Assembly: GCA_003153585.1 (NCBI GenBank) | Contig: PLZZ01000120.1 | Coordinates: 1-6,850, forward strand | Origin: Acidobacteriota bacterium | Lineage (GTDB): Bacteria > Acidobacteriota > Terriglobia > Acidiferrales > UBA7541 | Direction: 5' to 3' | DNA length: 6,850 nucleotides | Shown here: positions 1 through 5,874 of the stretch, one piece after another | Layout: the number at the start of each line of letters is the position of its first letter | Position numbering within the stretch: the stretch's first letter is position 1 | The notes under the pieces: generated by a model | Told to the model about the DNA's origin: nothing | The model's input: the letters and a program-made list of their open reading frames with translations, nothing else | The model's database searches: none | Position numbers and translations under genes: made by a program

Positions 1-1925
1 ACAACCACGATTCCTCCAAACCAAATCCATTTCACCAGAGGATTCAAGTACGCGTGGATTACCGGCTGTCCATTCTCCGGGCTGCGACCGGCGTACACGA
101 TATAGAGATCGCGTAACGGCGAACTCTGAACCGCGACCATCGTCTCTGTCACTTGGCTGGCCAGGAAAAACCGGCGCTCGGGATAAAGCATCATTTCCGA
201 TTTGCCGTTGCGAAACACTTCCAGGGTGGCGCGCTCGGAATCGTAGTTGGCGGTCACGACGCGATCGAAATTCTGGCAGAGAATCGAGTATGGCCCGATG
301 TTCAGGGTTTGCCCGATCGCCATTTCTTTCTGAATGTCCTTGTTGAACGGCACGCCGGCGATGCCGATAAAGATCAGCACCATTCCGAAGTGCACCACGT
401 AGCCGCCGTAGCGGCGAGTGTTACGCATGGTCAGTTCGCCCACAGCGGAGATCAGATTCGAACCGTCGCGAGCCGCGATCACTCGCGCGCCTCGGATAAA
501 TTCCGACAGAATCGTGAGTGTCACAAACACGCCGAGAATCAGGCAAACGAGCGAGTAAACATAACGAAAGCCCAACACTACCGCTACGACCCCGGCCAGC
601 ACACCTCCACCCAGGGGCCACGCAAAGTTTCGCTTCAGGGCGTCGAATGACGTCTTGCGCCACGCGAGCAACGGCCCTACACCCGTCAGAAGCAGAAGAA
701 ACAGCGCAATGGGAATATTCACCTTGTTGTAAAAAGGCGGCCCCATGCTGATCTTATTTCCGGTGACCGCTTCGGAAAGCACCGGAAAGAGCGTTCCCCA
801 AAGCACCGCAAAGCATGCCGCCAGCAAAATCAAATTATTGAACAGGAAACTGGATTCGCGCGACACGAGCGAGTCGAGTTGGTTATCGCCGCGCAAATAA
901 TCACGATTCTTCCAGTAGGACACAAAACAAACGATGAAGACCAACAGCAGGAATCCTACGAACCAGTTCCCTATCGACGATTGCGCAAAGGCGTGAACTG
1001 AGCTGACGATGCCCGAGCGCGTAAGCATCGTTCCGAGAATGCAAAGCATGAAGGTGGTGAAAACCAGCCAGATGTTCCACACCTTCATCATGCCGCGTTT
1101 TTCCTGCATCATCACGGAGTGCAAAAACGCGGTACCGGTGATCCACGGCAGCAACGCGGCATTTTCGACGGGATCCCAGGCCCAGTAACCACCCCAGCCC
1201 AGCACGGCATAAGCCCAGTGCGCGCCCAGCAGAACTCCTATACCTTGGAAACACCACGCAATCATGGTCCATCGCCGAGTGATATGAATCCACTTTTCGC
1301 CCGGATACCTTCCGAGCAGCGCCCCCAGCGCAAAGGCGAACGGTACCGTGAACCCTGTGTAGCCGAGGTAGAGCATCGGCGGATGAATTACCATCTCGGG
1401 GTATTGCAGCAGCGGATTCAAGCCGTGGCCGTCCGCCAGCGCTGAAACTCTCATCACGCCGGAGGGGTCTGCTCCCGCCAGCACCGCAAATGGACTAGCC
1501 ACAAAATTATTGAGAGTCAGAAAAAATGTCTGGACGCCCGCGAGCACCACGCCTACGTAGGGCATCAGCTCCGGATGTTTATTGCGATTAACGAAGAGCG
1601 CGAAAAAAGCGTAGGTGGAAAGCAGCCAGGTCCACAAAAGCAGCGAGCCCTCTTGTCCGGCCCACAGAGCGGCGAACTTGTAGTAAAAAGGCAGCGCGCG
1701 GTTGCTGTGCGCAGCCACGTAAGCCATCGAAAAATTATCGGTGAAAAAATAGTACTCGAGGCACGCCACTGCAAGCGTGACAAGTACAAACACCGCCATT
1801 CCGGCGTTGCGCGCACTCTTAGTGAGGAGAGTCTTGCGGGTTACGATGCCTGCTATGCCGGCGCCGATTGCGTACACGGCAGCAAGGAACGCCAGTAACA
1901 GTGAAAATGATCCCAGGATGTCCAA
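1..1925 (-). CDS. ccmF: Cytochrome c heme lyase subunit CcmF (3' end outside window)
   Basis: Multi-pass inner-membrane protein of System I cytochrome c maturation. It takes heme from CcmE and joins it to CXXCH motifs of apocytochrome c on the outer face of the membrane. I translated 641 codons on the minus strand without a stop; the family is usually about 640-680 residues, so only a short C-terminal piece is missing. The WWD heme-handling motif is intact at residues 244-255 (GWGGYWAWDPVEN). The four histidines known as heme ligands in this family are present: H181 (in IHPPMLYLGY), H269 (LHSVMMQE), H311 (SSVHAF) and H512 (VVHFGM). Many hydrophobic segments start from residue 3. The start is a TTG at 1925, chosen because a TAG in frame lies just upstream (about 8 codons) and the GGCGGGGGA stretch before it can serve as ribosome binding site; no ATG gives a full first membrane helix. 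It begins 39 bases after the ccmE stop, so the two are almost surely one operon. Family assignment is very secure; the exact start less so. Confidence 0.96.
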   Translation of the reverse strand, partial: MDILGSFSLLLAFLAAVYAIGAGIAGIVTRKTLLTKSARNAGMAVFVLVTLAVACLEYYFFTDNFSMAYVAAHSNRALPFYYKFAALWAGQEGSLLLWTWLLSTYAFFALFVNRNKHPELMPYVGVVLAGVQTFFLTLNNFVASPFAVLAGADPSGVMRVSALADGHGLNPLLQYPEMVIHPPMLYLGYTGFTVPFAFALGALLGRYPGEKWIHITRRWTMIAWCFQGIGVLLGAHWAYAVLGWGGYWAWDPVENAALLPWITGTAFLHSVMMQEKRGMMKVWNIWLVFTTFMLCILGTMLTRSGIVSSVHAFAQSSIGNWFVGFLLLVFIVCFVSYWKNRDYLRGDNQLDSLVSRESSFLFNNLILLAACFAVLWGTLFPVLSEAVTGNKISMGPPFYNKVNIPIALFLLLLTGVGPLLAWRKTSFDALKRNFAWPLGGGVLAGVVAVVLGFRYVYSLVCLILGVFVTLTILSEFIRGARVIAARDGSNLISAVGELTMRNTRRYGGYVVHFGMVLIFIGIAGVPFNKDIQKEMAIGQTLNIGPYSILCQNFDRVVTANYDSERATLEVFRNGKSEMMLYPERRFFLASQVTETMVAVQSSPLRDLYIVYAGRSPENGQPVIHAYLNPLVKWIWFGGIVV

Positions 1926-1964
1926 TGAATTCCCCCGCCGAACACTTCTCTATTGCGCCAGCAT

Positions 1965-2426
1965 TCAAGATCCCGCAGGCCGTGCCGGGTCCGTGCCTTT
2001 CGACGTCTGCCCCGGCTGTGGCGCTCCGGGCGTCTGGTTGGGCACAGCTTCGTACTTGGATGCGCATTTCGCTTGTACCTGCTCGGCCACGAAGCGATTG
2101 TCCGGCGTCATTTTGCCCTCGACCAGGGCTTGTGCGCCATCTTTGAACGTATCCGGAAGCGGGTCGCGCCCGACGTAAGAAACTCTCAAATCCTTGCCCT
2201 GTTCAGTGAGCACAAAATCAACGGCTCCCGGCACGTGAGAAATCGTTCCATTCTTCACGTTGCCGGAGACGCGCATGCGTTGATGCAGCGATACCCCGTT
2301 AAGTGTCGAAAGCTCCGTAATCGTATGGTAGTAGGTCTTGCTTTGCGTGAAGCCGACGTAAGCTAGAGACACGAGAGTGATCACGATGATTCCGGAGCCG
2401 ACCAAGAACTTCGAGCGGGCCTTCAT
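1965..2426 (-). CDS. ccmE: Periplasmic heme chaperone CcmE, Cys-type (CxxxY) variant
   Basis: Heme chaperone of cytochrome c maturation: it binds heme covalently on the outer face of the inner membrane and passes it to CcmF. The 153 residues show a short cytoplasmic start, one membrane anchor at about 7-27, and the beta-barrel domain at about 35-118, with family signatures such as RVSGNV (52-57), VSYVGRDPLPDTFKDG (82-97) and ALVEGK (100-105). The heme-attachment site normally reads HxxxY; here it reads CASKY, with C121 and Y125. This is the variant described for archaea and some bacteria (System I*). The C-terminal tail, about 127-153, is rich in Pro, Gly, Gln and Thr and looks disordered. 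The ATG at 2426 follows GAGGAGAAG at good spacing. ccmF follows after 39 bases. No ccmA, ccmB or ccmC lies directly upstream, unlike the classic order, so those genes must be elsewhere if present. Confidence 0.95.
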   Translation of the reverse strand: MKARSKFLVGSGIIVITLVSLAYVGFTQSKTYYHTITELSTLNGVSLHQRMRVSGNVKNGTISHVPGAVDFVLTEQGKDLRVSYVGRDPLPDTFKDGAQALVEGKMTPDNRFVAEQVQAKCASKYEAVPNQTPGAPQPGQTSKGTDPARPAGS

Positions 2427-2476
2427 CTATCTTCTCCTCGCCTTCGCCGACGCGGCAAAAAAGGATGATCACCGGG

Positions 2477-2485
2477 ATTCTAGCA
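2477..2485 (-). promoter_or_regulatory. Candidate extended -10 promoter for ccmE-ccmF
   Basis: On the minus strand the sequence reads TGCTAGAAT, an extended -10 element (TGn followed by TAGAAT, one mismatch to TATAAT). It lies about 50 bases before the ccmE ATG, in the 109-base gap after the decarboxylase. No good -35 hexamer is seen 16-18 bases upstream; an inverted repeat occupies that space. This supports separate transcription of ccmEF, but read from sequence alone it is only a candidate. Confidence 0.4.
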
Positions 2486-2490
2486 CAATG

Positions 2491-2505
2491 CCGGGGCACA
2501 CCCGG
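2491..2505 (-). other. GC-rich inverted repeat between decarboxylase and ccmE
   Basis: A perfect 5-bp inverted repeat, CCGGG / CCCGG, with a 5-base loop. It lies 30 bases after the decarboxylase stop and just upstream of the candidate ccmE -10. No T-run follows directly, though a run of six T on the minus strand occurs about 28 bases further on (2457-2462). It could be a weak terminator or processing hairpin for the decarboxylase, or an operator in the promoter spacer. The role is not determined. Confidence 0.3.
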
Positions 2506-2535
2506 AAACTCTTCCCTTCGATGAATGAGCAGTTC

Positions 2536-3984
2536 TCACGTGTGCGCTACAGCCAGCAAGGACTCTGCTTCATTGCGGATTGCGTCCCAGGCTTGTTGGA
2601 CGTGCTGCAGTTCTGTCCGCGTTTGGGCCACGCAAAACCGAATCGTGAACTTGCCGTTTAGTCGCGTGTGGGAGAGATATAGCTTCCCACTGCGGTTCAG
2701 GCGCCGCAGGAGCTCCTCGTTCAACTGATCCGCTCCCTTCAGCCGGAAACAGATCAAATTCAGCGGAGCTGGAGCCATTAACTCGAAGCGTGAATCCTCC
2801 CGCACCCAGCGCAAGAAAGTCTGCGCCAGTTCCACATGGCGCCGAACGTGAAACTGCAATCCCTCGACGCCGTAGTGACGTATGACGAACCAGAGTTTCA
2901 GCGCGCGGAATCTTCGGCCCAGTGGCACGTGCCAATTGCGATATTCGAATACGACATCCGAAGCCGCCGCCTGGTTTCGCAGGTACTCCGGAAGGACATC
3001 GAGGGTTCGCGTCAGCGTCCCGCGATCGGCCACAAAGAAACAACTGCAATCGAAATTCGTGAACATCCATTTGTGCGCATCAAAGCAGTAGCTGTCCGCC
3101 AGCTCCAAGCCGCGCTGTATCTGACGAAATTCCGGACACAGCGCCGCGGTTCCGGCCATAGCCGCGTCCACGTGCAGCCACAGTTTGTGCTTCTTGCAAA
3201 TCCGTCCGATTGCCTCCAAAGGATCAAACGCCAGCGAAGAAGTGGTTCCGACCGTGGCGCATACGAAGAACGGGAGCTTGCGGGCGCGTTTGTCTTCCTC
3301 GATAGATTTCTCGAGCAGTTCCGGCCGCATGGCGAAGTCCGCGTCCACGTCAATCAAGCGCAAATTGCGCCTGCCGATTCCGGCTACTTTCACATCCTTC
3401 TCGATTGAGGAGTGCGCCTGCGTGGACGTGTACGCGATCAATTCCTCGCGGCAGCCGTCTTCGTTGCTGCGAAATCCAGTCGCGCGTTCTCGCGCGGCCA
3501 GAATGGCGCAGAGAGACGAGCTCGAAGCCGAATCCTGAATCACTCCTCCTCCGCTCCCGCTCGAAAGAAACGCTTCCGGCAAGGCCAGCATCTTCGCTAG
3601 CCAATCCAGCACCTGCATTTCAACTTCGGTGCAAGATGGGCTCGTCGCCCACAGCATTCCCTGCACACCTAACCCGGAAGAGACCAGATCGCCCAGCACA
3701 GACGGCTCCGATGCATTTGCCGGGAAATATGCGAAAAAGTTCGGCGACTGCCAGTGTGTGATGCCCGGCAATATCTTAAAATCCAGTTCTTGGATGATGC
3801 GCTGCGTATCCGTTCCCGATGCGGGCGGCTCGCTTGGCAGTGAAGCGCGGATTTCGCCCGGAGTTACTTGCGCCAGCACGGGGTAGCGCTCCACTTGCTC
3901 GTAATAATCCGCGAGCCAATCAATCAATTGTTTCCCCGCATCGCGAAACTGCTGCGAGGTCATATGAAAAGTCTTTTCCAACAT
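2536..3984 (-). CDS. PLP-dependent group II decarboxylase, aromatic-L-amino-acid decarboxylase type
   Basis: Soluble pyridoxal-phosphate enzyme that removes the alpha-carboxyl of an L-amino acid, probably aromatic (tryptophan, tyrosine, phenylalanine or DOPA), to give an amine. Length 482 matches animal AADC (about 480). Motifs in order: THWQSPNFFAYFPAN (76-90); SPSCTEVE (115-122); GGGVIQDSAS (145-154), a PLP phosphate region; H191 in QAHSS, which stacks on the cofactor ring; D273 in HVDAAMAG, which pairs with the pyridine nitrogen; K305 in DAHKW, the Schiff-base lysine; and NFDCS (310-314). Y334 in PEYLRN corresponds to the mobile-loop tyrosine that protonates the intermediate in true decarboxylases; relatives with Phe there make aldehydes. 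So decarboxylation is expected. The substrate cannot be read from sequence: AADC, tyrosine and tryptophan decarboxylases all look alike at this level. No amino acid/amine antiporter is adjacent, so an acid-resistance cassette is not evident. It seems transcribed alone, with a candidate promoter at 4029-4037. The start could be ATG 3984 or TTG 3981. Confidence 0.93.
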   Translation of the reverse strand: MLEKTFHMTSQQFRDAGKQLIDWLADYYEQVERYPVLAQVTPGEIRASLPSEPPASGTDTQRIIQELDFKILPGITHWQSPNFFAYFPANASEPSVLGDLVSSGLGVQGMLWATSPSCTEVEMQVLDWLAKMLALPEAFLSSGSGGGVIQDSASSSSLCAILAARERATGFRSNEDGCREELIAYTSTQAHSSIEKDVKVAGIGRRNLRLIDVDADFAMRPELLEKSIEEDKRARKLPFFVCATVGTTSSLAFDPLEAIGRICKKHKLWLHVDAAMAGTAALCPEFRQIQRGLELADSYCFDAHKWMFTNFDCSCFFVADRGTLTRTLDVLPEYLRNQAAASDVVFEYRNWHVPLGRRFRALKLWFVIRHYGVEGLQFHVRRHVELAQTFLRWVREDSRFELMAPAPLNLICFRLKGADQLNEELLRRLNRSGKLYLSHTRLNGKFTIRFCVAQTRTELQHVQQAWDAIRNEAESLLAVAHT

Positions 3985-3985
3985 G

Positions 3986-3993
3986 CCTCCTTT
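3986..3993 (-). promoter_or_regulatory. Strong ribosome binding site placed very close to the decarboxylase start
   Basis: The minus strand reads AAAGGAGG, close to a perfect Shine-Dalgarno. Only one base separates it from the ATG at 3984, which is tighter than usual; the next codon, a TTG at 3981, sits 4 bases away. The real start may therefore be the TTG, giving a protein one residue shorter. The next in-frame ATG (codon 8) is over 20 bases away and less likely. Confidence 0.6.
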
Positions 3994-4028
3994 CGGGGCG
4001 ATGTCTTATTCATTTCGATTGACGCGGA

Positions 4029-4037
4029 AGTATAACA
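4029..4037 (-). promoter_or_regulatory. Candidate extended -10 promoter for the decarboxylase gene
   Basis: The minus strand reads TGTTATACT: an extended -10 TGn followed by TATACT, one mismatch from the consensus. It lies about 45 bases before the decarboxylase start, inside the 102-base gap after the upstream gene. No clear -35 is found at 16-18 bases, which is typical of extended -10 promoters. It suggests that the decarboxylase has its own transcript. Confidence 0.45.
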
Positions 4038-4086
4038 GCAGTAGCCAAGCGGGCATCTTCAGGACGAAATAGGCTTAAGCTTGAAT

Positions 4087-4686
4087 TTAGGAACGCGACG
4101 AAAGCGCCTCGGCCAGCCGGTCTCCCAGCGATGTGCCGAATTCCGCTTGGGCTTGGGGGTCCCCAAGAAAGGGATCAACGAAGGGTTTGCCGTCATTAAG
4201 CACCAGCCGCTCGCCCCAGCCGCTAAGTTCGAAGAGTGGGACCAACTCCTCCAAGGGGGGAGAAATCGGAGCAATATACTTCGGTTTGTAGGATGCGTTC
4301 ACCCTCTTCACTATTACTGGTGCCAGACGGTTCAATGCGGCGCTCAAAGCCTCAGAAGAATCGACTGGACACTCCACCGCGGATGCCAGGAAAAATCCGC
4401 GACGCTGAAATTCGGCAAGCGCCGCTTCTTCGCTCGCGTCGGCGCCAAGCTCAATTTTGGCCGACTTGACGATCTCGTCAAAATACATCCGCGCCACCAC
4501 CGAGTGTTCTTCTCGATTGCCGGCGGCGCGATAGAAATAATCCTCGTCGTTTATCGGCGGAGCAGCATCGATTAGCAGCACCTGAATGTGGATCGGGCGG
4601 AACCGCGTTGCGAGTTCTAGCCGCTCGATCCGGCGGCGGATGTGCGCATCATCAACCTGCGAACCGCAGCCGTCACAAAAAGCCAT
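4087..4686 (-). CDS. Uncharacterised 199-aa CxxC protein, possibly uracil-DNA glycosylase-like fold
   Basis: I do not recognise a named gene. The 199-residue soluble protein starts MAFCDGCGSQ, with a CxxC at C4/C7. A helix rich in Arg and Glu follows (about 16-28), then a hydrophobic strand IQVLLIDAAPP (34-44) followed by DYFY (49-52). Further on are FQRRGFFLASAVECPVD (93-109), with the only other cysteine, C106; APVIVKR (122-128); KPKYIAPI (134-141); and a C-terminal LVLNDGKPF (161-169). The order of a buried strand ending in a Pro-rich loop, a 'GFF...AVxCP' strand, a 'P.I...' strand and a late conserved loop recalls the uracil-DNA glycosylase superfamily, including the CxxC and later Cys of its iron-sulfur families. 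Only three cysteines exist, so a standard four-Cys cluster is unlikely. This fold idea is inference. The start at 4686 is preferred over an upstream in-frame codon at 4746 because a strong ribosome binding site sits just before it and the extra residues are low in conserved character. It lies 87 bases after the ferredoxin-like gene. Confidence 0.8.
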   Translation of the reverse strand: MAFCDGCGSQVDDAHIRRRIERLELATRFRPIHIQVLLIDAAPPINDEDYFYRAAGNREEHSVVARMYFDEIVKSAKIELGADASEEAALAEFQRRGFFLASAVECPVDSSEALSAALNRLAPVIVKRVNASYKPKYIAPISPPLEELVPLFELSGWGERLVLNDGKPFVDPFLGDPQAQAEFGTSLGDRLAEALSSRS

Positions 4687-4690
4687 GAAT

Positions 4691-4696
4691 TCCTCC
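4691..4696 (-). promoter_or_regulatory. Ribosome binding site that sets the start of the CxxC protein
   Basis: The minus strand reads GGAGGA followed by four bases and then ATG at 4686. This near-ideal spacing decides for the 199-residue form over the longer 219-residue reading that would begin at 4746. Confidence 0.7.
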
Positions 4697-4773
4697 GTTG
4701 ACCCGCGTCCGATGATTGAAAAACAAGAAACGCTGGAAGGCAACAAGAAACTGCACCTGTAGGTGACGCGGCA

Positions 4774-5148
4774 CTAATGGCTTTCTTCGTCTCGCGGAGC
4801 GATTGGGATCGCAGGAACTTCAGGCAAGCTCTCCGAATCCGGTGCCGCCTTGCCGAGCTTGGTTCGCAGACACCCAATCAACTCTGGCGCAAGGTTGGAA
4901 ATGCTCATACCCTCGGAAACCAGAAATTTGCAACTCAGGATCGGCCGCGCCTGATCGTCATCCGATAACTGGCAATCCACTCTGCAATATTGGCAGTCCT
5001 GGTTCCAACAGAAACGGCCGTATGGAATCGTCTCGGGGCTGATGAACTGGAAAGCGCGCAGCAGCGAATTTCGCTCGGGCACCAGGAACGTCTTTCCCAG
5101 AATAGTAATTTCTACAAGCTTTTCGTACGGTCGAAAAACGTCCGACAT
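4774..5148 (-). CDS. Small [2Fe-2S] ferredoxin-like protein
   Basis: A 124-residue soluble protein with a beta-grasp [2Fe-2S] domain, expected to carry one electron at a time between unknown partners. From the ATG at 5148, the strand-turn-strand VEITILGKTFLVPER (12-26) opens the fold. The cluster motif follows: C47-x4-C52-x2-C55 in FCWNQDCQYC, then C73 in LSCKFLVSEGMSI. The 'SC...V.EGM.I' segment resembles the N-terminal ferredoxin domain of NuoG-type proteins and differs from plant ferredoxins, in which the last cysteine is much further away. Two further cysteines, C59 and C93, are not needed for the cluster. The tail after about residue 100 is Pro/Glu/Ser-rich and probably disordered. No oxidoreductase domain is fused to it. 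In-frame GTG (5172) and TTG (5187) starts upstream are possible; the GTG has GGGAG 8 bases before it. The CxxC protein gene follows after 87 bases and may share the transcript. The fold is well supported; the role is unknown. Confidence 0.87.
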   Translation of the reverse strand: MSDVFRPYEKLVEITILGKTFLVPERNSLLRAFQFISPETIPYGRFCWNQDCQYCRVDCQLSDDDQARPILSCKFLVSEGMSISNLAPELIGCLRTKLGKAAPDSESLPEVPAIPIAPRDEESH

Positions 5149-5385
5149 AAGAGGTGTCCCCGAGTCCGCCACTGTGGCCGCTCCCAACTGCTTTAATCTG
5201 CCTGTTTATGAAGCTAAGTCACGGCGACGCGCGGAGCAACGGAAAGAGTTCAGCTCGTGTTCAATGCTCCAATGGCAAGTCTACTCTGGTTGTGATTGCG
5301 GAGGCTAGGCCGCGAGTTTGCGGTTTGTAACGTCGCCTTGTCGAGCGGAGTCGACCAGCGTCTTGCCCGCTCTCTGGCTTCCCTT
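5149..5385. other. Intergenic stretch with a short inverted repeat, no gene supported
   Basis: About 240 bases between the membrane protein stop and the ferredoxin-like start; 13 in-frame codons before that start could still be coding. I see no convincing gene on either strand. A 5-bp inverted repeat GTCGA / TCGAC with a 6-base loop lies at 5340-5355, about 30 bases after the membrane protein stop, without a T-run. A weak promoter pair for the ferredoxin gene (TTGCTC, 17 bases, TAGCTT on the minus strand) is too poor to call. Confidence 0.5.
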
Positions 5386-5775
5386 TTACGAAGAGCTCGA
5401 ACCACGCGGAAAACAAATGACCAGCGTATAGGCGCCGAGTGCGATGCCAAGCGGCCCATTGGTTAATCCGAAGAAGCTTGCCACTAGCGCAAGTTTGCGT
5501 GCTGAGCCGGATCGTCCCAGCAAGGCTATGGCGGCAAACAGCGAAACAATTCCCGCGACGATATTCAGCACGATCGCGAAGACCAGAAAGAAGTGGAACA
5601 GAGACATCAGCGCAAAAGGATTTGCAACGCGCGTGATTACCGCCCCCCACATCACGGTAAGCATTCCTTCGTACACGACGATGAAAGCCGCTCCGGCAAA
5701 TCGCAGAATGGCGTAGAGGGCCCAGAGGACGCCGAGGGTTCCATATGTTCCGCCGGATTCGTTCACCGTTTGCAT
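5386..5775 (-). CDS. Small integral membrane protein of unknown function
   Basis: I do not recognise this 129-residue protein. It is strongly hydrophobic: membrane segments are expected at about 12-35 (LWALYAILRFAGAAFIVV region), 55-86 (a long stretch likely forming one or two helices, FFLVFAIVLNIVAGIVSLF) and 94-121 (LALVASFFGLTNGPLGIAL). Three to four passes are likely. It has no signal peptide cleavage site, no metal-binding cluster and no catalytic motif that I can see; loops are short, with basic residues at 88-94 (GRSGSARK). The C-terminus ends in PRGSSSS. The composition resembles the many small four-helix proteins of unknown function in soil bacteria. The ATG at 5775 follows GCGAGGTGCC, an acceptable ribosome binding site. 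It is separated from accA by 116 bases containing two hairpins, so it is probably not translated from the accA transcript. Confidence 0.8.
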   Translation of the reverse strand: MQTVNESGGTYGTLGVLWALYAILRFAGAAFIVVYEGMLTVMWGAVITRVANPFALMSLFHFFLVFAIVLNIVAGIVSLFAAIALLGRSGSARKLALVASFFGLTNGPLGIALGAYTLVICFPRGSSSS

Positions 5776-5835
5776 GGCACCTCGCCTGTTCGCATGGAGT
5801 AAGATCCTCCCGACTCTTAGAGTATTAATTCCCTC

Positions 5836-5870
5836 CCGAGGTTACGACTCGCGACAGTCGCACGCCTCGG
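5836..5870 (-). terminator. Nested hairpin downstream of accA, possible terminator
   Basis: A two-tier inverted repeat: outer stem CCGAGG / CCTCGG (5836-5841 with 5865-5870) and inner stem CGACT / AGTCG (5845-5849 with 5856-5860) around a 6-base loop. It lies about 21 bases after the accA stop, where a terminator is expected. On the minus strand it is followed by GGAGGGAATTAATACT and not by a T-run, so a standard Rho-independent terminator is only partly supported; an mRNA-stabilising hairpin is possible. Confidence 0.45.
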
Positions 5871-5874
5871 CGTA

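Noticed and set aside
153..650. A 165-codon open frame on the plus strand
   Set aside because: It lies wholly opposite ccmF, whose reading frame is strongly conserved. The protein is rich in His, Arg and Gln without domain structure, as expected for an antisense shadow.
2836..3408. A 190-codon open frame on the plus strand
   Set aside because: It is antisense to the PLP decarboxylase, which has all catalytic motifs through this region. No recognisable domain in the shadow frame.
4072..4082. Palindrome GCTTAAGC as a terminator of the CxxC gene
   Set aside because: It has no loop and no following T-run, so it cannot form a useful hairpin.
4687..4746. A 20-residue N-terminal extension of the CxxC protein
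   Set aside because: The strong Shine-Dalgarno at 4691-4696 lies inside it and points to ATG 4686 as the start.
5250..5459. A 69-codon minus-strand frame reaching into the gap 5250-5385
   Set aside because: Arg-rich composition, no good ribosome binding site, and half of it overlaps the membrane protein gene. Not supported as a gene.
5261..5650. A 129-codon minus-strand frame overlapping the membrane protein in another frame
   Set aside because: The product is Arg/Cys/Gly-rich without pattern, while the competing frame gives clear membrane helices and a ribosome binding site at its start.
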